NCBI RefSeq assembly: GCF_004361855.1
Contig: NZ_SNWQ01000002.1
Location: forward strand, 558,001 to 622,000
Reading direction: 5' to 3'
DNA: 64,000 bases
Source of the DNA: Kribbella caucasensis
GTDB lineage: Bacteria > Actinomycetota > Actinomycetes > Propionibacteriales > Kribbellaceae
The position numbers and the translations under genes were made by a program. This document shows, in pieces, positions 36,432-45,364 of the stretch. Under the pieces are notes generated by a model that saw nothing but the letters and a program-made list of their open reading frames with translations, was not told the DNA's origin and did not search any database. Positions within the stretch are counted from its first letter, which is position 1; each line of letters opens with the position of its first letter.

Positions 36432-37205
36432 GTGAAGAGTGCCGAACGTCAGCGGATCATCGTCGAGCGACTGCGCGACGCACCCCGGGTCGCCGTCGCC
36501 GAACTGGTCGACGCCACCGGTGCGTCCGATATGACGGTCCGCCGCGATCTCGACTTCCTCGCCGCCCAGGGGGTGCTCAAACGCGTCCACGGCGGTGCGA
36601 TCTCGGTGCTGCCGGCCGGCGTCGAGCCGCCGTTCGCCGCGCGGTCGACGGCCGACGTCGCCGCCAAGCTGGCGATCGCCCGAGCCGCGGTCGAGTACCT
36701 GCGCGACGGCGAGACGATCGTGCTGGACAGCGGTACGACGGCCCTGGAGGTCGCCAGGCTGCTGCGGAACCGCACGATGACGGTGATGCCGCTGTCACTG
36801 CACATCGCCCAGGAACTCGCCGACGCGCCCGGGATCCGGCTGCTGATGCCCGGCGGCGAACCCCGCAAGGGCGAGCTCGCGCTGGTCGGGCCGTTGACTA
36901 CTGCGTCGCTGCGGGCGTTGCGCTTCGACGTCGCCGTACTGAGTCCGTGCGCGTTCGGTCTGGAGAGCGGGCTGACCGCGTTCGATCTCGGCGACGCGGA
37001 GGTGAAGTTGCAGGCCATGGAAGTGGCGACGCGGTCGATGATCCTGGCCGACGGCGCGAAGTGGGATCGGGCCGCACTCGCCTACATCTGCCCGGTCGAG
37101 CGGCCGGATCTGATCATCACCGACAGCTCTGCCCCTGAGTCGGCCCGAGCCGCCTTGGCCGAACGCGGCGTCTTCGTACACGTCGCCCGAGAGGACGATT
37201 TGTGA
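36432..37205 (+). CDS. DeoR family transcriptional regulator
   Basis: A 257-residue repressor. The N-terminal HTH (about residues 3-55) contains VAELVDATGASDMTVRRDLDFLAAQGVLKRVHGGA, the DeoR signature, split here at MTVRRDLDFL. The C-terminal sugar-phosphate-sensor domain has DSGTTALEVARLL (about 98-110) and ADGAKWDR (about 204-211). It begins at GTG 36432, with TTAGAT ending 8 nt upstream and no ribosome-binding site, so it may be leaderless. It is divergent from one MFS gene and overlaps the next (GTGA at 37202-37205), so it likely controls both transporters. Confidence 0.9.
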   Translation: MKSAERQRIIVERLRDAPRVAVAELVDATGASDMTVRRDLDFLAAQGVLKRVHGGAISVLPAGVEPPFAARSTADVAAKLAIARAAVEYLRDGETIVLDSGTTALEVARLLRNRTMTVMPLSLHIAQELADAPGIRLLMPGGEPRKGELALVGPLTTASLRALRFDVAVLSPCAFGLESGLTAFDLGDAEVKLQAMEVATRSMILADGAKWDRAALAYICPVERPDLIITDSSAPESARAALAERGVFVHVAREDDL

Positions 37206-38383
37206 CAGCCGCTCTCCCAAAGGCCGCGCGGGTTGCGACCTGGGTCTACTTCGGCCTGAACGGGTTCGCGGTCGGTATGTGGGTCGTCCACATCCCCGAC
37301 ATCGAACACGCGACCGGCATCTCGCACAGCACCCTCGGTCTGCTGCTTCTCGTCCTCGGCGGCGCCGCGTTCGCCGGGATGCAGATCGCCGGCCCGCTCG
37401 TCGACCGGATCGGTCAGCGTCGCCTGGTCCCGGCCGCTGGTGTGCTGCTCGGACTGGCGATGTTCGGGCCCGGTCTGGCGGAGAACTGGTGGACTCTCGG
37501 CTTCACCCTGCTGTTCGTTGGCTTCGGCAACGGTTCGCTCGACGTCGCGATGAACGCGCAAGCGGTCGTGGTCGAGCGTGCGTATCCACGGCCGATCATG
37601 GCGGCCTTCCACGCGATGTGGTCGATCGGCGGCGCCTTCGCGGCCCTCATCGGCGCCGGAGCGCTCAAGGCCGACGTGCCGGCGGCCGTCACGCTGAGCG
37701 GCGCCGGGGTTGTCTGCATCGTCGTCTCACTTGTCGCCGGCCGGTACCTGATCGAAGGCGAGCCGGTTGAGCAGGCAGTTGCCGACGAGCCCGCACCGAA
37801 GACGCCGGCCAAGTTGGTCTGGCAATTGGGTGCGCTCGCCTTCGGCCTGATGCTCGCCGAGGGCGTCGCGAACGACTGGGCCGCCCTGCAGTTCCGCGAC
37901 GTACTGGACACCTCGACCAGTACCGCGGCCTACGCGTACGGCGCGTTCGCGGTCGCCATGACGGTCGGCCGGTTCGCCACGGACCGGGTCGCCGCGGTGG
38001 TCGGCCCGGCGGCGATCGTCCGGTACGGCGCGGGGCTGGCCGCGATCGGTCTGACCACGGTGATCGTGGTGCCGTGGGTGCCGGTGGCCCTGATCGGGTG
38101 GGCGCTGTTCGGGCTCGGTCTGGCCGGGGGAGTGCCGCAACTCTTCACCGCGGCCGGCAACCTCGATCCGCGAGCGTCCGGTGCGCTGATGGCAAGGGTC
38201 GTCGGGCTCGGGTATGTCGGCCTGCTCGCCGGGCCGGCCTTGATCGGTGGGCTGACGCACTGGATGCCGCTCAACGTGGCGTTCGTGCTGCCGGTGATCC
38301 TCTGCGTCCTCACCGTCATCGCCGCGCCGCTTCTGAAAACCGGCCAACCCGCGAAGGAAAAGGCCGAGACCCTGAGCGCCTGA
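37202..38383 (+). CDS. MFS transporter coupled to the DeoR regulator
   Basis: A 393-residue 12-TM major facilitator starting at GTG 37202 inside the deoR-type stop. The loop 2-3 motif AGPLVDRIGQRRLVPAAG (about residues 65-82) and the central cytoplasmic loop EGEPVEQAVADEPAPKTPAK (about 185-204) are clear. It shares layout and several segments (AFHAMWSIGGAFAALIGAG; NDWAALQFRDVLDTS) with the MFS protein encoded at 35152 (GLHGMWSVGALLGSGVG; LDWSAVYLEDVLTTS). The two are therefore paralogues. Expression should follow the DeoR effector. Confidence 0.9.
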   Translation: MTAALPKAARVATWVYFGLNGFAVGMWVVHIPDIEHATGISHSTLGLLLLVLGGAAFAGMQIAGPLVDRIGQRRLVPAAGVLLGLAMFGPGLAENWWTLGFTLLFVGFGNGSLDVAMNAQAVVVERAYPRPIMAAFHAMWSIGGAFAALIGAGALKADVPAAVTLSGAGVVCIVVSLVAGRYLIEGEPVEQAVADEPAPKTPAKLVWQLGALAFGLMLAEGVANDWAALQFRDVLDTSTSTAAYAYGAFAVAMTVGRFATDRVAAVVGPAAIVRYGAGLAAIGLTTVIVVPWVPVALIGWALFGLGLAGGVPQLFTAAGNLDPRASGALMARVVGLGYVGLLAGPALIGGLTHWMPLNVAFVLPVILCVLTVIAAPLLKTGQPAKEKAETLSA

Positions 38384-38403
38384 GGCCGACAGCCGGCTGA
38401 GGT

Positions 38404-38429
38404 CCGGGCCCGGCTGAACCCGGGCCCGG
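38404..38429 (+). terminator. GC-rich hairpin between convergent genes
   Basis: CCGGGCCCGG occurs at 38404-38413 and 38420-38429 around CTGAAC and can pair as a 10-bp stem. The flanking CCGGCTGAGGTCC string is repeated. It lies between the convergent MFS and PLP-enzyme genes and probably terminates one or both. Confidence 0.55.
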
Positions 38430-38455
38430 CTGAGGTCCAGGCGGCCGGCTGACAT

Positions 38456-39562
38456 TCAGAGCTTGAGTGCTTGAGCGAGGTCGGTCCAGAGGTCGTCGCG
38501 GTGCTCGATGCCTACCGACAGGCGGATCAGGTCCGCGGGGATCGTCGGTGCCTCACCCGCCCAGCGCCGACGGCGTTCGAGCATCGACTCGACCCCGCCC
38601 AGGCTCGTCGCGTGCACCCAGAGCCGCGTGCTCTCACACACGCGCTGGGCCGCCTCCGCATCTCCACCGAGCTCGATCGCGAGGATCGCGCCGAACCCGG
38701 ACATCTGTACCGCGGCCCGCGCATGCCCGGGGTCGTCCGGTAGACCGGGGTACCGAACTCGGCTAACGCGCGGATGCTCCACCAGCCGAGCGGCCAGGAA
38801 CCCGGCGGTCTCCTGTGCGCGGTCGAGTCGCAACGCGAGTGTGCGCAGGCCGCGAAGCGCGAGCCAAGCCTCCATCGGTCCTGGGATCGCGCCGAGATTC
38901 CGGCGCCTGAGCTCCAGCGCGGTCCAGAGATCGTCGTTCGTGGTGACGATCGCCCCGAGCAGCACGTCCGAGTGACCGGCGATGAATTTCGTTGCCGAGT
39001 GCATCACGAGATCCGCGCCCAGGCTCAACGGCTGCTGCAGCAGGGGCGTCGCGAAGGTGTTGTCGACGACGACGGTCGCCCCGGCGGCCCGGCCCGCGGC
39101 GGCGATCGGGGCGATCTCCGCGACCTCCATCGCCGGGTTGGTCGGCGACTCGATCCACACGAGGTCCGCTCCCGCGACAGCTGCCACAACGGCGTCGGTG
39201 TCCGCGATGTCCACCCGCTCGACTGACAACCGGCCGGCCGCCGCCTGCTGATCGAGCAGAGCCAGTACGCCGCTGTATGCGTGCTGTGGTGCGACCACAC
39301 GACCGCCGACCGGGACCAGATCGCAAACCGCCGCGGCAGCCGCCATGCCCGACGCGAACGTCAGCCCGCGGCCGCGTTCGAGTGCGCCGAGGGTCTCCTC
39401 GAGCGCAACCCAGGAGTCGTTGCCGAACCGGCCGTAGCCGCGATCCCCGCCGGCGATGTAGGTCGAGCTGAACACCGGCGACCCGCCGAGCGGCGCGTTC
39501 GGCACCCGCTCCGGCCGACCCGCGTGCACCACGACCGTCGAGGGATCCAGCTCAGGCGTCAT
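38456..39562 (-). CDS. Cystathionine gamma-synthase/lyase family PLP enzyme
   Basis: A 368-residue Cys/Met-metabolism fold-I PLP enzyme. The cofactor-binding Lys is in HSATKFIAGHSDVLLGA (about residues 188-204). The motif WIESPTNPAMEVAEI (about 135-149) and the SerThr-rich phosphate loop FASGMAAAAAVCDLV (about 70-84) match. The protein is slightly shorter than CGS/CGL (about 380-400). It could be cystathionine gamma-synthase, gamma-lyase or a methionine gamma-lyase-like enzyme; specificity residues cannot be assigned with confidence. It is divergent from ddl. Confidence 0.9.
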   Translation of the reverse strand: MTPELDPSTVVVHAGRPERVPNAPLGGSPVFSSTYIAGGDRGYGRFGNDSWVALEETLGALERGRGLTFASGMAAAAAVCDLVPVGGRVVAPQHAYSGVLALLDQQAAAGRLSVERVDIADTDAVVAAVAGADLVWIESPTNPAMEVAEIAPIAAAGRAAGATVVVDNTFATPLLQQPLSLGADLVMHSATKFIAGHSDVLLGAIVTTNDDLWTALELRRRNLGAIPGPMEAWLALRGLRTLALRLDRAQETAGFLAARLVEHPRVSRVRYPGLPDDPGHARAAVQMSGFGAILAIELGGDAEAAQRVCESTRLWVHATSLGGVESMLERRRRWAGEAPTIPADLIRLSVGIEHRDDLWTDLAQALKL

Positions 39563-39673
39563 ACCCGGATTCTGCCGGGTCTGCGGTCGCCAGGGGGTAG
39601 TGGGGCGCCGTCGGCGCCTAGTACGAGCGCGGGGTTACTGACAGCAATCTGAAGGGATCTTTACCAAACCCCG

Positions 39674-39703
39674 GTCAAGTCTTGACGCCGGTGCCGCTAT
39701 CGT
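39674..39703 (+). promoter_or_regulatory. ddl promoter region with palindrome
   Basis: TATCGT at 39698-39703 lies 7 nt before GTG 39711, consistent with leaderless transcription. A perfect palindrome GTCAAG-T-CTTGAC (39674-39686) occupies the -35 position and could be an operator. No Shine-Dalgarno is present. Confidence 0.5.
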
Positions 39704-39710
39704 CGAGCCG

Positions 39711-40844
39711 GTGAGTGAATACTCGAGGGAAGAAAAAGGCAAGCCCCGCGTCGCCGTGGTTTTCGGCGGCCGGTCGAGCGAGCACGCCATCTCCTGCGTG
39801 ACCGCGGCCAACGTGCTGCAGGCGATCGACCGGGACAAGTACGAGGTCGTGCCGGTCGGCATCACCACCGGCGGGCACTGGGTGCTGGAGAGCGGTGACC
39901 CGGAGCGGCTGTCGATCACCGACGGCAAGCTCCCCGAGGTCGACGTGACCGCGCTGCCGGTGCTGTTCGGCGCGGATCGCGAGCTGGTCGTCACCGAACC
40001 CGACCAGGTGCCCAGCACGCTCGGAGAGGTGGACGTGGTCTTCCCGCTGCTGCACGGGCCGTGGGGTGAGGACGGCACGCTGCAGGGACTGCTCGAGATG
40101 TCGGACATCCGGTACGTCGGGTCCGGCGTCCTGTCCAGCGCGGTCGGGATGGACAAGCACTACATGAAGGTCGTGTTTGCCGCCGCCGGCCTGGAGGTCA
40201 CGCCGTACGTCGTGATCCGGGACCGGGACTGGTCCCGCGACCCGCAGGCCTGCCGGGAGGCGGTCGACCAGATCGGCTACCCGGTGTTCGTGAAGCCGGC
40301 CCGCGGCGGGTCCAGCCTGGGGATCAGCAAGGTGAACAACCTGGCCGAGCTGGACGACGCGGTCGCCGAGGCGCGGGCGCACGACCCGAAGGTGATCGTC
40401 GAGGCGTCGGCGAACGACCCGCGCGAGATCGAGGTCGGTGTCCTGGGCGGCCTGGACAACGGGCCGGCCGAGGTCAGCGTCTGCGGCGAGATCAGCGTCT
40501 CCGGTGGTGGGCACGACTTCTACGACTTCGAGACCAAGTACCTGCCCGAGGGTGAGGAGTACACCCAGCTCGCGGTGCCGGCCGACCTGCCCGAGGAGAT
40601 CGTGGCCGAGATCCGGGCCAAGGCGCTGACCGCGTTCGACGCGATCGAGGGCGAGGGGCTGGCGCGGGTCGACTTCTTCCTGGAGTCCGACGGCCGGGTC
40701 GTCATCAACGAGATCAACACGATGCCCGGGTTCACCCCGACCAGCATGTTCCCCCGGCTGTGGGCGGCCAGCGGCGTCGACTACCCGGCCCTCGTCGACC
40801 GTCTGCTGACCCTGGCGCTGACCCGCCCAACCGGCCTGCGCTGA
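39711..40844 (+). CDS. ddl: D-alanine--D-alanine ligase
   Basis: A 377-residue ATP-grasp ligase that makes the D-Ala-D-Ala dipeptide of peptidoglycan. The N-terminal domain starts VAVVFGGRSSEHAISC (about residues 14-29). HGPWGEDGTLQGLLE (about 112-126), FVKPARGGSSLGISKV (about 193-208) and VVINEINTMPGFTPTSMF (about 331-348) are the family signatures. The active-site Tyr region of vancomycin-sensitive Ddl is present as KYLPEGEEY (about 277-285), so this is not a D-Ala-D-Lac ligase. It starts at GTG 39711 from a probable leaderless promoter. Confidence 0.96.
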   Translation: MSEYSREEKGKPRVAVVFGGRSSEHAISCVTAANVLQAIDRDKYEVVPVGITTGGHWVLESGDPERLSITDGKLPEVDVTALPVLFGADRELVVTEPDQVPSTLGEVDVVFPLLHGPWGEDGTLQGLLEMSDIRYVGSGVLSSAVGMDKHYMKVVFAAAGLEVTPYVVIRDRDWSRDPQACREAVDQIGYPVFVKPARGGSSLGISKVNNLAELDDAVAEARAHDPKVIVEASANDPREIEVGVLGGLDNGPAEVSVCGEISVSGGGHDFYDFETKYLPEGEEYTQLAVPADLPEEIVAEIRAKALTAFDAIEGEGLARVDFFLESDGRVVINEINTMPGFTPTSMFPRLWAASGVDYPALVDRLLTLALTRPTGLR

Positions 40845-40870
40845 CTCTGCCGGGGGCCGCCGCTGAGGCC

Positions 40871-41320
40871 TCAGGTGCACGGAGTGATCAGGGTGTTGTG
40901 CTGTTTGACGGCGTCCGACACGTCGGTGAGGGCGTTGGCCTCGGGGCGGTACTCCGACGGGACCGCGAGCTCGAGGTAGAGCTTGCGGCCGATGGTGGTG
41001 AAGATGACGCCGTTGGTCACCTCCTGCGCGAACCAGCCGACGCCGTTCACCTCGAAACACTGCGACTGTGCCTGCGCCATCCCGGCCGGCGGGGCCACGC
41101 CGCAGGTGACCTCGATCGGCGGATCCCCGTACGCCGTGGTGAGCGGGCTGGCCGGTTCGGTATCGCGGCGCTCGGCGTCCAGGACCTTGGCCGGCAGCGC
41201 CTTCACCAGGGACGCGCAGGCCTCGGCCACTTCGGGCGCGGGCGACGGTACGGCGACCGGCACAGGGCCGGACCCGCAACCGGCGGCGAGCAGCAGAACC
41301 GCGGCGGCGGCCGCGAACAA
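40871..41320 (-). CDS. DUF3515 lipoprotein
   Basis: A 149-residue secreted lipoprotein. A short hydrophobic signal (residues 2-13) ends in the lipobox LAAGC. Mature features include a CxxLVKALP-like segment (ACASLVKALPAKVL), a conserved EVTCGV and the C-terminal ITPC. These cysteines may form disulphides. The only in-frame start before the upstream stop is TTG 41320. DUF3515 proteins are found next to ddl and thiL across actinobacteria; their function is unknown. It lies 12 bp after the Lrp-like gene and is probably co-transcribed with it. Confidence 0.85.
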   Translation of the reverse strand: MFAAAAAVLLLAAGCGSGPVPVAVPSPAPEVAEACASLVKALPAKVLDAERRDTEPASPLTTAYGDPPIEVTCGVAPPAGMAQAQSQCFEVNGVGWFAQEVTNGVIFTTIGRKLYLELAVPSEYRPEANALTDVSDAVKQHNTLITPCT

Positions 41321-41332
41321 CCGGTTGATGGG

Positions 41333-41581
41333 TCAGATGTGGACGACGGGGCAGGTCAGCGTGCGGGTGATCCCGGGCACGTTCTGCACCTTGGCCACCA
41401 CCAGTTTGCCGAGTTCGTCGACGTTGCGGGCCTCGGCGCGCACGATCACGTCGTACGGGCCGGTGACGTCCTCGGCCAGCGTGACGCCCTGCACCTCGGC
41501 GATCTGCGCTGCCACGTCGGCCGCCTTGCCGACCTCGGTCTGGATCAGGATGTAGGCCTGGACCACCACGGCGTTCTCCAC
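41333..41581 (-). CDS. Stand-alone Lrp/AsnC ligand-binding (RAM) domain protein
   Basis: An 82-residue protein consisting only of the RAM domain (QAYILIQTEVGKAADVAAQI... VTGPYDVIVRAEARN) and lacking the DNA-binding helix-turn-helix. The GPYDVIVRAE motif is the domain hallmark. It begins at GTG 41581. Such proteins form rings that bind amino acids and may modulate full-length Lrp proteins. The position beside thiL and DUF3515 is conserved in actinobacteria. Confidence 0.9.
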   Translation of the reverse strand: MENAVVVQAYILIQTEVGKAADVAAQIAEVQGVTLAEDVTGPYDVIVRAEARNVDELGKLVVAKVQNVPGITRTLTCPVVHI

Positions 41582-41696
41582 TCAGTCGTCCTCAGCTGGC
41601 TCCGGCCACAGTACTGCCAAGCGGCCGTGCGTACTCGTCGTTGCCTGGTCACCGTACCGCCTAGACTCCACGTGGGTATATGGGAGGCTGGCTGAC

Positions 41697-42659
41697 GTGA
41701 CAGAGACGTTGGGGAGTACAGGGGAGTTCGGCCTGATCGCGGCCGTCACCCGGGGACTCGCCAGAGGTGAGGACGTCCTGGTCGGGCCGGGCGACGACGC
41801 TGCCGTGGTGGCGGTGCCGGACGGCCGGCTGGTGATCACGACCGACCTGCTGGTGGAGGGCCGGCACTTCCGCCAGGACTGGTCCTCGGCGTACGACGTG
41901 GGCCGCAAGGCAGCCGCGCAGAACCTGTCCGACATCGTCGCGATGGGCGCCCGGCCGACCTCGATGGTGGTCGGATTCGGTGCGCCCGCGGACCTGCCGA
42001 CCGCTTGGGCGCTGGAGCTGAACCAGGGGCTGGTCGACGAGGCCGAGCTGCTCGAGGTGAGCATCATCGGCGGCGACACGGTCCAGTCCGACAAGATCGT
42101 CGTCTCGGTGACCGCCTTCGGTTCACTCGACGGCAGAGCTCCGGTACTGCGCTCCGGTGCGCGCCCGGGCGACGAGGTGGCCGTGGTCGGCCGGCTGGGC
42201 TGGGCCGAAGCCGGGTACGCCGTACTGCAGCGTGGATTCCGTTCACCGCGTTCGGTCGTGGAGGCCCACCGCCGCCCGCAACCCCCGTACGCCGAGGGGC
42301 CGCGCGCCGCGATCGCGGGTGCGTCGTCGATGTGCGACGTGAGCGACGGCCTGCTCTCCGATCTCGGTCACATCGCCGAGGCCAGCCAGGTGGTGATCGA
42401 CGTCCGATCGCGCGCGTTGACCGTGGCGGAGCCGCTGCAGGCGGTCGCGGCGGCCACCGGTGCGGATGCGCTGGGATTCGTGCTCACCGGCGGCGAGGAT
42501 CATGCCCTGGTCGGCACGTTCGAGCCTGCCGACGTCCCGGACGGCTGGACCGTGATCGGCGCGGTTGCCGAGGGCAACGAGAACGTGCCGGCCGGGACGG
42601 TCACGGTCGATGGTGCCGCGTACACGGCGGTCAGCGGCCACGCGCATTTCAGGAGTTGA
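41697..42659 (+). CDS. thiL: Thiamine-monophosphate kinase
   Basis: A 320-residue PurM-like kinase that converts thiamine phosphate to thiamine diphosphate. The N-terminal [10 protein letters not shown] (about residues 8-17), [10 protein letters not shown] (about 29-38) and the Mg-binding [11 protein letters not shown] (about 48-58) are canonical. [12 protein letters not shown] (about 75-86) and [18 protein letters not shown] (about 213-230) follow. GTG 41697 is preceded by GGGAGG. It is 4 bp upstream of thiD, so thiamine salvage and activation are coupled. Confidence 0.95.
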   Translation: MTETLGSTGEFGLIAAVTRGLARGEDVLVGPGDDAAVVAVPDGRLVITTDLLVEGRHFRQDWSSAYDVGRKAAAQNLSDIVAMGARPTSMVVGFGAPADLPTAWALELNQGLVDEAELLEVSIIGGDTVQSDKIVVSVTAFGSLDGRAPVLRSGARPGDEVAVVGRLGWAEAGYAVLQRGFRSPRSVVEAHRRPQPPYAEGPRAAIAGASSMCDVSDGLLSDLGHIAEASQVVIDVRSRALTVAEPLQAVAAATGADALGFVLTGGEDHALVGTFEPADVPDGWTVIGAVAEGNENVPAGTVTVDGAAYTAVSGHAHFRS

Positions 42660-42663
42660 TCAG

Positions 42664-43476
42664 ATGACCACCGCGCCGCCTCGCGTCCTCACCATCGCCG
42701 GATCCGACTCCGGCGGGGGAGCCGGGATCCAGGCCGATCTCAAGTCCATGCTGGCCAATGGTGTGCACGGGATGAGTGTGCTCACCGCGATCACGGCGCA
42801 GAACAGCATCGGCGTACAGGGTGCGTGGGAGTTGCCGCCGGAGCAGGTGGAGGCGCAGTTCCGCAGTGTGGTGGACGACATCGGCGTCGATGCGGTGAAG
42901 ACGGGGATGCTCGCGTCCGCGCCGATGGTTCGGTTGGTCGCGTCGCTGCTGCGGACGTTGCCGGCCGGCGTACCGGTTGTGGTTGATCCGGTGTCGGTGT
43001 CGAAGCATGGGGACGCTTTGCTGGCCGAAGACGCGATGGCCGCTGTGCGTGCGGAGATCGTGCCGTTGGCGACTGTGCTCACGCCGAATCTCACCGAGCT
43101 CGGTCCGGTTGCTGGGATTGAGTTGCGCACTCCGGAGGATCGCGAACTCGCTGCGAAGACGTTGCTGGATGCCGGTGCTCGATGGGTCTTGGTGAAGGGT
43201 GGGCACGACGCTGGCCCCGTGTCGGTCGACGTACTGCATGGGCCTGGGGTGCGGACGGAGTACAGCGCGCCTCGGGCGGACAACCGGCACACCCATGGGA
43301 CCGGGTGCACGCTGGCGAGTGCGATCGCGTCGTACCTGGCCCGTGGGTACGACGTACCGGGGGCGGTCGGGGCTGCCAAGGAGTACATCAGTGGGGCGGT
43401 GGCGGCCGGGTTCGCGCTGGGTGGTGGGATCGGGCCGGTCGATCATGCGTGGCGTTTCCGAGGGAGTGCGAGTTGA
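42664..43476 (+). CDS. thiD: Hydroxymethylpyrimidine/phosphomethylpyrimidine kinase
   Basis: A 270-residue ribokinase-fold enzyme that phosphorylates HMP and HMP-phosphate for thiamine synthesis. The N-terminus [20 protein letters not shown] (about residues 8-27) is split by the substrate loop, and TGMLAS (about 80), TPNLTELG (about 143) and the anion-hole motif [12 protein letters not shown] (about 216-227) are intact. ATG 42664 is 4 bp after thiL. The stop overlaps the TTG start of the next gene. Confidence 0.95.
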   Translation: MTTAPPRVLTIAGSDSGGGAGIQADLKSMLANGVHGMSVLTAITAQNSIGVQGAWELPPEQVEAQFRSVVDDIGVDAVKTGMLASAPMVRLVASLLRTLPAGVPVVVDPVSVSKHGDALLAEDAMAAVRAEIVPLATVLTPNLTELGPVAGIELRTPEDRELAAKTLLDAGARWVLVKGGHDAGPVSVDVLHGPGVRTEYSAPRADNRHTHGTGCTLASAIASYLARGYDVPGAVGAAKEYISGAVAAGFALGGGIGPVDHAWRFRGSAS

Positions 43477-44096
43477 CGAAGAAGCAGCAGCCGCCGGTGG
43501 ACGGGCTCTGCGAGGAGTGCGGGTTCAACTACGACACGGGTGAGTTGCAGGGCACGGTCACGTTGTTGATCCGGCAGGGTGCCGAGTGCGCGATGGCGTT
43601 GACGAAGGCGGCGGCCGGGCCGGATCCGGATGTGGTGCGGTTGCGGCCGGAGCCCGAGGTCTGGTCCGCGATCGAGTACGCCTGCCACGTGCGCGACGTA
43701 CTGGAGGTGCAGCGGTTGCGGATCGCGCAGTGCCTCGCGGAGGAGCGGCCGGTGTACGCGCCGATGGACCGGACAGGGCGGGTGAAGGAGGCCAAGTACG
43801 AGGACCAGAACCCGATCGAGGTGGCGGCGGCGCTGACCCGGTTCGCGCGCGAGTTCGGGGCGGCGGCGCGAGTGCTGACACCGCCGCAGCTGGGGCGGCT
43901 CGGGCTGTACAACTACCCGGTCCGGGCACCCCGCACGCTGGGCTGGATCATCCGGCACACGGCCCACGAAATCCAGCACCACCGCCAAGACATCCTCACC
44001 ATCCTCGCCAAAGTAGAACCCCCGATAATCCCCGCCCCCAAGCCCTCAGAGCCCGCCGCTGAGGATGCCGACACCGCCTCGGCGCCTCTGTCGTAG
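43473..44096 (+). CDS. DinB-superfamily protein
   Basis: A 207-residue protein of the DinB/YfiT four-helix fold. Likely metal ligands are His in [16 protein letters not shown] (about residues 72-87) and the pair in [15 protein letters not shown] (about 169-183). The N-terminal CEECGFNYD (about 13-21) adds a possible CxxC site. TTG 43473 is the only plausible start and overlaps the thiD stop (TTGA) after GAGGGA. DinB-like proteins include thiol-dependent S-transferases using mycothiol or bacillithiol; such a role is plausible here but unproven. Confidence 0.85.
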   Translation: MTKKQQPPVDGLCEECGFNYDTGELQGTVTLLIRQGAECAMALTKAAAGPDPDVVRLRPEPEVWSAIEYACHVRDVLEVQRLRIAQCLAEERPVYAPMDRTGRVKEAKYEDQNPIEVAAALTRFAREFGAAARVLTPPQLGRLGLYNYPVRAPRTLGWIIRHTAHEIQHHRQDILTILAKVEPPIIPAPKPSEPAAEDADTASAPLS

Positions 44097-44105
44097 CCCT
44101 GCACG

Positions 44106-44122
44106 AGTTGCTTCAGGCAACT
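44106..44122. terminator. Small hairpin between convergent genes
   Basis: AGTTGC-TTCAG-GCAACT (44106-44122) is a 6-bp stem with a 5-nt loop between the DinB gene and the convergent ROK gene. It is followed by TGTTG rather than a U-tract. Confidence 0.45.
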
Positions 44123-44128
44123 GTTGGG

Positions 44129-45316
44129 TCAGGCGTGGATTTCGGACCAGGCGGCGAGGGCTGGTTCGGTGGTGAGGTGGTCGAGGCCGAGGGCGGCCGC
44201 GCCGCGGAGGGCTCCGTCGTCCTGGTGCGCCGAGTCGAGCACCGGCGGCGGCGCGTCGCGGTGGAACGCCATCAACCCATCGGCGTAAGCCTCCTCGAAC
44301 GCCTCAGGAGCCGCGGCCCGAAGCGGGATCGCCAAGCCGCCGAGCGTGACGACCTCTGGATCATGCGCGTTGACAAGACCAGCGATCCCGGCAGCGAGCG
44401 CGGTGGTGACCTTGGCAATCGCCTTCGCGGTCGTCTTGCCCGCCGCCCGGCTGAGTACGCTGATCGCATAGCCGTACGGGTCATCCGGTTCGGGTTCGCG
44501 CAGGTGCCGGGCCAGCGCGCGCCCATCGGTCTCGAGATCCCAGCAACCGTGCGCCCCGCAGGGACACACCAGCCTGCGATCGCCAAACGGCATATGCCCG
44601 TACTCACCGCCGGCGCCCGTCGCACCGCTGGCCGGGATCCCGTCCTGGATGAGCGTCCCGCCGATGCCCACCTCGACGATGAGATGCAGTGCCGTACCGG
44701 CCCCGGCCGCCGCACCAGTACGAGCTTCCGCCACACCGCTGAGCGTCGCGTCGTTCCCCACAAGCAGGGGTACCCCCGTGTCGGCCGTGGGCGTGTTCAG
44801 GTCCACGTCGCGCCAGTTGAGGGTCGACGCCTGCATGAGGTGGTTGTCGCGGACAGTTCCAGCGATTGCGAGAGCCACAGCGAGCAGGCGGTCGGCGTAC
44901 TGGTGCTGGGTGGTGAGCACTGCCTCGCGGAGGGTCGACAGTACGGACTCCGGTCGCCTGCTGCGGTGTCGCTTGGACTGCATGGCGTCCAGCGAGCCGT
45001 CGAGGCCCACCACCGCGCTGCGCCAGCCACCTTGCCGTAGGTCGAGCGCCAGTACTACGGGACCGCGCGGGTGCGCCTGGAGGAGTGTGGTCGGCCGCCC
45101 GCGTCCATGACTAGGTGCGGGTGCCTCGGTGATGAGTTCGAGTTCTCGGAGACGTGCGGTCACCTCGGTCGCCGTACTGGTGCTCAGATGAAGCTCGCGG
45201 GCGACCGCGGCCCGGGTGATGCCCGGGTGCCGCCCGAGGAGGCCGAGCACCTCGGCAGCCGTCTGCCAGCGCCCCCGTCGCGCCGTACCGGATGCTGTAT
45301 TAGCGCTTGCAGTCAC
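44129..45316 (-). CDS. ROK family repressor (second copy)
   Basis: A 395-residue protein with an N-terminal winged helix (about residues 18-68, ITRAAVARELHLSTSTATEV) and a ROK domain. The zinc motif CPCGAHGCWDLE (about 263-274) and VGIGGTLIQDG (about 229-239) are present. GTG 45316 has a strong GAGGAGG about 5 nt upstream. It is only distantly similar to the ROK protein encoded at 28160. It is divergent from a HAD phosphatase and an MFS transporter, which it probably controls in response to a sugar ligand. Confidence 0.9.
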   Translation of the reverse strand: MTASANTASGTARRGRWQTAAEVLGLLGRHPGITRAAVARELHLSTSTATEVTARLRELELITEAPAPSHGRGRPTTLLQAHPRGPVVLALDLRQGGWRSAVVGLDGSLDAMQSKRHRSRRPESVLSTLREAVLTTQHQYADRLLAVALAIAGTVRDNHLMQASTLNWRDVDLNTPTADTGVPLLVGNDATLSGVAEARTGAAAGAGTALHLIVEVGIGGTLIQDGIPASGATGAGGEYGHMPFGDRRLVCPCGAHGCWDLETDGRALARHLREPEPDDPYGYAISVLSRAAGKTTAKAIAKVTTALAAGIAGLVNAHDPEVVTLGGLAIPLRAAAPEAFEEAYADGLMAFHRDAPPPVLDSAHQDDGALRGAAALGLDHLTTEPALAAWSEIHA

Positions 45317-45334
45317 GGGGACCTCCTCGGTTAT

Positions 45335-45347
45335 CCTCGTAGGACGA
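45335..45347. promoter_or_regulatory. Candidate operator between ROK and HAD genes
   Basis: The palindrome CTCGT-AGG-ACGAG (45335-45347) lies in the 48-bp divergent gap, 18 bp before the HAD start. It is the only clear symmetric element there. Confidence 0.45.
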
Positions 45348-45364
45348 GTTTAATGGAGGGGACG

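Noticed and set aside
39711..40844. VanA-type D-Ala-D-Lac ligase
   Set aside because: The sequence keeps the KYLPEGEEY region expected for a normal D-Ala-D-Ala ligase, and no van genes flank it.
40871..41320. Alternative ATG start for the DUF3515 lipoprotein
   Set aside because: An in-frame stop at 41333-41335 limits the upstream choice. The only candidates are TTG 41320 and an ATC codon, so TTG is used.
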